Source of the DNA: Nitrospirota bacterium
GTDB lineage: Bacteria; Nitrospirota; Thermodesulfovibrionia; Thermodesulfovibrionales; Magnetobacteriaceae
Length of the DNA stretch: 8,454 bases
NCBI GenBank assembly: GCA_015232165.1
Contig: JADGAE010000072.1
Span: 1 to 8,454, forward strand
Direction of reading: 5' to 3'
Both the position numbers and the translations under genes were made by a program. The notes under the pieces were generated by a model. That model saw only the letters and a list, made by a program, of their open reading frames with translations. It did no database searches and was not told the origin of the DNA. This document shows positions 6,672 to 8,454 of this stretch, piece after piece (position 1 is the stretch's first letter; every line of letters starts with the position of its first letter).

Positions 6672-8453
6672 TCAATTGGGGCAATTCATTCTCCTGACGT
6701 CGCACAACAGGCCACGCAGGCGGTAGGAGCCAAAGGCCGGGTCATAGGGGGGTGAGTCATCCGTCAGGACGTTGGCATTGGCCTGCCACAGGGTCTCCGG
6801 CTCAAGCCACAGCTCCGACAACCGCTCCGGAAACCACCAGCCATGCTCTACACTTACCACATAGGGGGCAATGTCCTCCGTGACCTCGGCAATCACGGTT
6901 ATCTGACCGCGCCTGGTGCAGACAAGCATCTCATCGCCATGTCGGATACCACGCGCGTCGGCCACGGAGGCGTGTATCTGCGCCTGCGGTTGTGGACGCA
7001 ACTTACGTATGGCCTCAATCTGCCTGTGCTCGCTGTGGAAGAACTCGATCCTGCGACTACCCGTTATCAGTACCAGCGGATACCGCGCAAGCAGCTCGGG
7101 GGATGCCTCCGGTCCCTCGGGTGGTTCCACGTGTGAGGGCAGGGGGGCGTAACCCATACGCTTGAGAGATGCGCTGTAGAGTTCCACCTTCCTTGATGGC
7201 GTCCTGAAGCCATTTTTACGGTACTTGTGATACCTGTGCGGGGGACATATATAGATCGCCTCCGCCGCCTGATCAAAGTTGATGCCAAGTGGCTGCAACT
7301 GGTAGTCAAATATGTCCTTAAAGCTTACCTCACTGCCAGGCAGGTGCAGGCGCCTGCTGATTTCGTCGATGATCCACTCATCCTGGCGGCAGTGCGGCGT
7401 GTGTAGTACGGCAGACTGGGCAAAGACAAAGTTCTCCGCCACCAGCGGGACACCCATGAGGTGGTCTATCTCCGTCCAGAAGGCGGCAGGCAAGACATAA
7501 TCGGCCTGCAGTGCAGTGGGTGTCATAAACAGGTCTGTCACCACCAACAGGTCGAGCTTTCTGATGCCCTCAAGCACCCTCTTTGGATTGGCAATGGTCA
7601 ACAGCGGATTGCTGCCAAAGACTAACATCCCCCTCACCCTGTAGGGAACACCGTCGTTGATGGCGTTAAATATCCCGGGGATGTGTGCCGAGGGCATGTA
7701 GGCACGCCACCCGCCAAGGAGTTTGAAGTGTTCGGCCCCGATCCGTTTTTTTGCCTGCTCCGGCGGGAGCTTGTCCTTGAGCAGGGGATAGCCTCTGAGG
7801 ACGTTCATGCCGAGGATATCACCCCCGGGGACGTCTATGTTGCCAGTGATGGCACGTAGGATGGCAACCGCCCTGACGTTCTGGAGGCTGTTGGAGTTCT
7901 GCTCCAGGCCAAGCCCCCACTCAAGTACCGCCGGCCTTAAGCTGGCATACAGGCAGGCTACCTCCTCGATATCCGCGGCACTCACACGCGAGATACTAGA
8001 GGCCCACTGTGGTGTAAAACCTGTTGTGTGCTCTCTGAGTTCCTCAAATCCTACCGTGTGGTTTTCGATAAACTCCGCGTCGTACAGCCCCCTGGTGATT
8101 ATGACGTTTATCATGGCCAGGGCGAGGGCGGCATCCGTGCCGGGTCGTATGGGCAGCCACATCCTGCACTTCTTTGCGGTTTCGGAGCGTCTGGGGTCAA
8201 TGGCAATCGTCATGCAATCGTCTCTCAACACCCTGCGCAGGGCCGGGGCAAGCTCTGCATCGGCGCTTGACACCAGGGGGTTGTGTCCCCAGAACAGTAT
8301 GCACTCAGGGGGCTTGTCTCCATAGTAGTCGGCCACCGGAAAGCCACCATACGTGAGATGGCTGACGGTAATCCGCGGGATAAAGCACTGCGCCAGGCCG
8401 GGTTCATACCAGTTGGGGGTGCCAAGGGCATTTGCAAACCTCACCACGTGCAT
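6672..8453 (-). CDS. Molybdopterin oxidoreductase catalytic subunit, DMSO reductase family (5' end cut off by window)
   Basis: This is the C-terminal 593 residues of a bis-MGD enzyme; the frame stays open through the right edge. Visible residues are numbered from the in-window Met, which is probably internal because the N-terminal 4Fe-4S Cys motif typical of the family is absent. Cys23 in PGLAQCFIPR is placed where the family carries its molybdenum-ligating Cys, Sec or Ser. Cofactor-binding blocks are ILFWGHNPL (52-60), AIDPRRSETA (84-93), TGNIDVPGGDIL (203-214), MLVFGSNPLLT (276-286) and LQADYVLPAAFWTEID (315-330). The molybdopterin-dinucleotide-binding C-terminal domain spans about 455-590. 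It belongs to the broad formate dehydrogenase, thiosulfate/polysulfide reductase and acetylene-hydratase-like group. The exact substrate cannot be assigned. The enzyme's side of the membrane is unknown because the N-terminus is missing. It ends 63-69 nt upstream of the FNT-PilZ start on the same strand, which weakly favours a shared small-anion substrate such as formate. Confidence 0.9.
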   Translation of the reverse strand: MHVVRFANALGTPNWYEPGLAQCFIPRITVSHLTYGGFPVADYYGDKPPECILFWGHNPLVSSADAELAPALRRVLRDDCMTIAIDPRRSETAKKCRMWLPIRPGTDAALALAMINVIITRGLYDAEFIENHTVGFEELREHTTGFTPQWASSISRVSAADIEEVACLYASLRPAVLEWGLGLEQNSNSLQNVRAVAILRAITGNIDVPGGDILGMNVLRGYPLLKDKLPPEQAKKRIGAEHFKLLGGWRAYMPSAHIPGIFNAINDGVPYRVRGMLVFGSNPLLTIANPKRVLEGIRKLDLLVVTDLFMTPTALQADYVLPAAFWTEIDHLMGVPLVAENFVFAQSAVLHTPHCRQDEWIIDEISRRLHLPGSEVSFKDIFDYQLQPLGINFDQAAEAIYICPPHRYHKYRKNGFRTPSRKVELYSASLKRMGYAPLPSHVEPPEGPEASPELLARYPLVLITGSRRIEFFHSEHRQIEAIRKLRPQPQAQIHASVADARGIRHGDEMLVCTRRGQITVIAEVTEDIAPYVVSVEHGWWFPERLSELWLEPETLWQANANVLTDDSPPYDPAFGSYRLRGLLCDVRRMNCPN

Positions 8454-8454
8454 G

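Noticed and set aside
7807..8325. 172-residue plus-strand open frame
   Set aside because: It is antisense to the molybdopterin oxidoreductase, whose cofactor-binding blocks are clear in this span.
8451..8453. ATG at the right edge as the true start of the molybdoenzyme
   Set aside because: The family's N-terminal 4Fe-4S domain would be missing and the frame remains open to the window end, so the gene is more likely cut by the window boundary.

Overview
The window holds five genes: two on the + strand at the left, and a block of three on the - strand that fills the rest. The two groups converge around 3203-3261. The sequence looks like chromosomal DNA of a motile, anaerobic or facultatively anaerobic Gram-negative-type bacterium. 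This rests on a Cache-type chemoreceptor, a formate/nitrite channel, a molybdopterin oxidoreductase and a secreted multi-domain protease. A Nitrospirota- or Desulfobacterota-like host would fit this mix, but no rRNA or marker gene is present, so that is a weak inference.

Left part (1-3202, + strand). A 24-codon open tail of a possible upstream gene ends at 75. An exported subtilisin-like protease (95-2548) follows. It has a signal peptide, an I9-type propeptide, a complete S8 catalytic domain, a 51-residue Thr/Pro/Ser linker and six 48-residue FG-GAP/VCBS-like calcium-loop repeats. A histidine-phosphatase-superfamily protein (2573-3202) starts 24 nt downstream. The short convergent intergenic region holds a G-run and an imperfect hairpin.

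Right part (3262-8454, - strand). In transcription order, the 5'-truncated catalytic subunit of a DMSO-reductase-family molybdoenzyme enters from the right edge and ends at 6672. A 63-68 nt gap follows with a good sigma70-like extended -10 promoter. Then come a formate/nitrite transporter (FNT) channel fused to a C-terminal PilZ domain (5286-6608) and a Cache-HAMP-MCP chemoreceptor (3262-5289). The FNT-PilZ stop codon overlaps or abuts the chemoreceptor start, so the two are probably translationally coupled.

The most interesting feature is the FNT-PilZ fusion. The FNT pore residues matching E. coli FocA Thr91 and His209 are present, and both PilZ c-di-GMP-binding motifs are intact. The simplest reading is an anion channel for formate, nitrite or a similar small ion that is gated or tuned by cyclic di-GMP. 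It is co-expressed with a chemoreceptor and encoded beside a molybdoenzyme that could act on a related substrate. The domain architecture is read directly; the functional linkage is inference.
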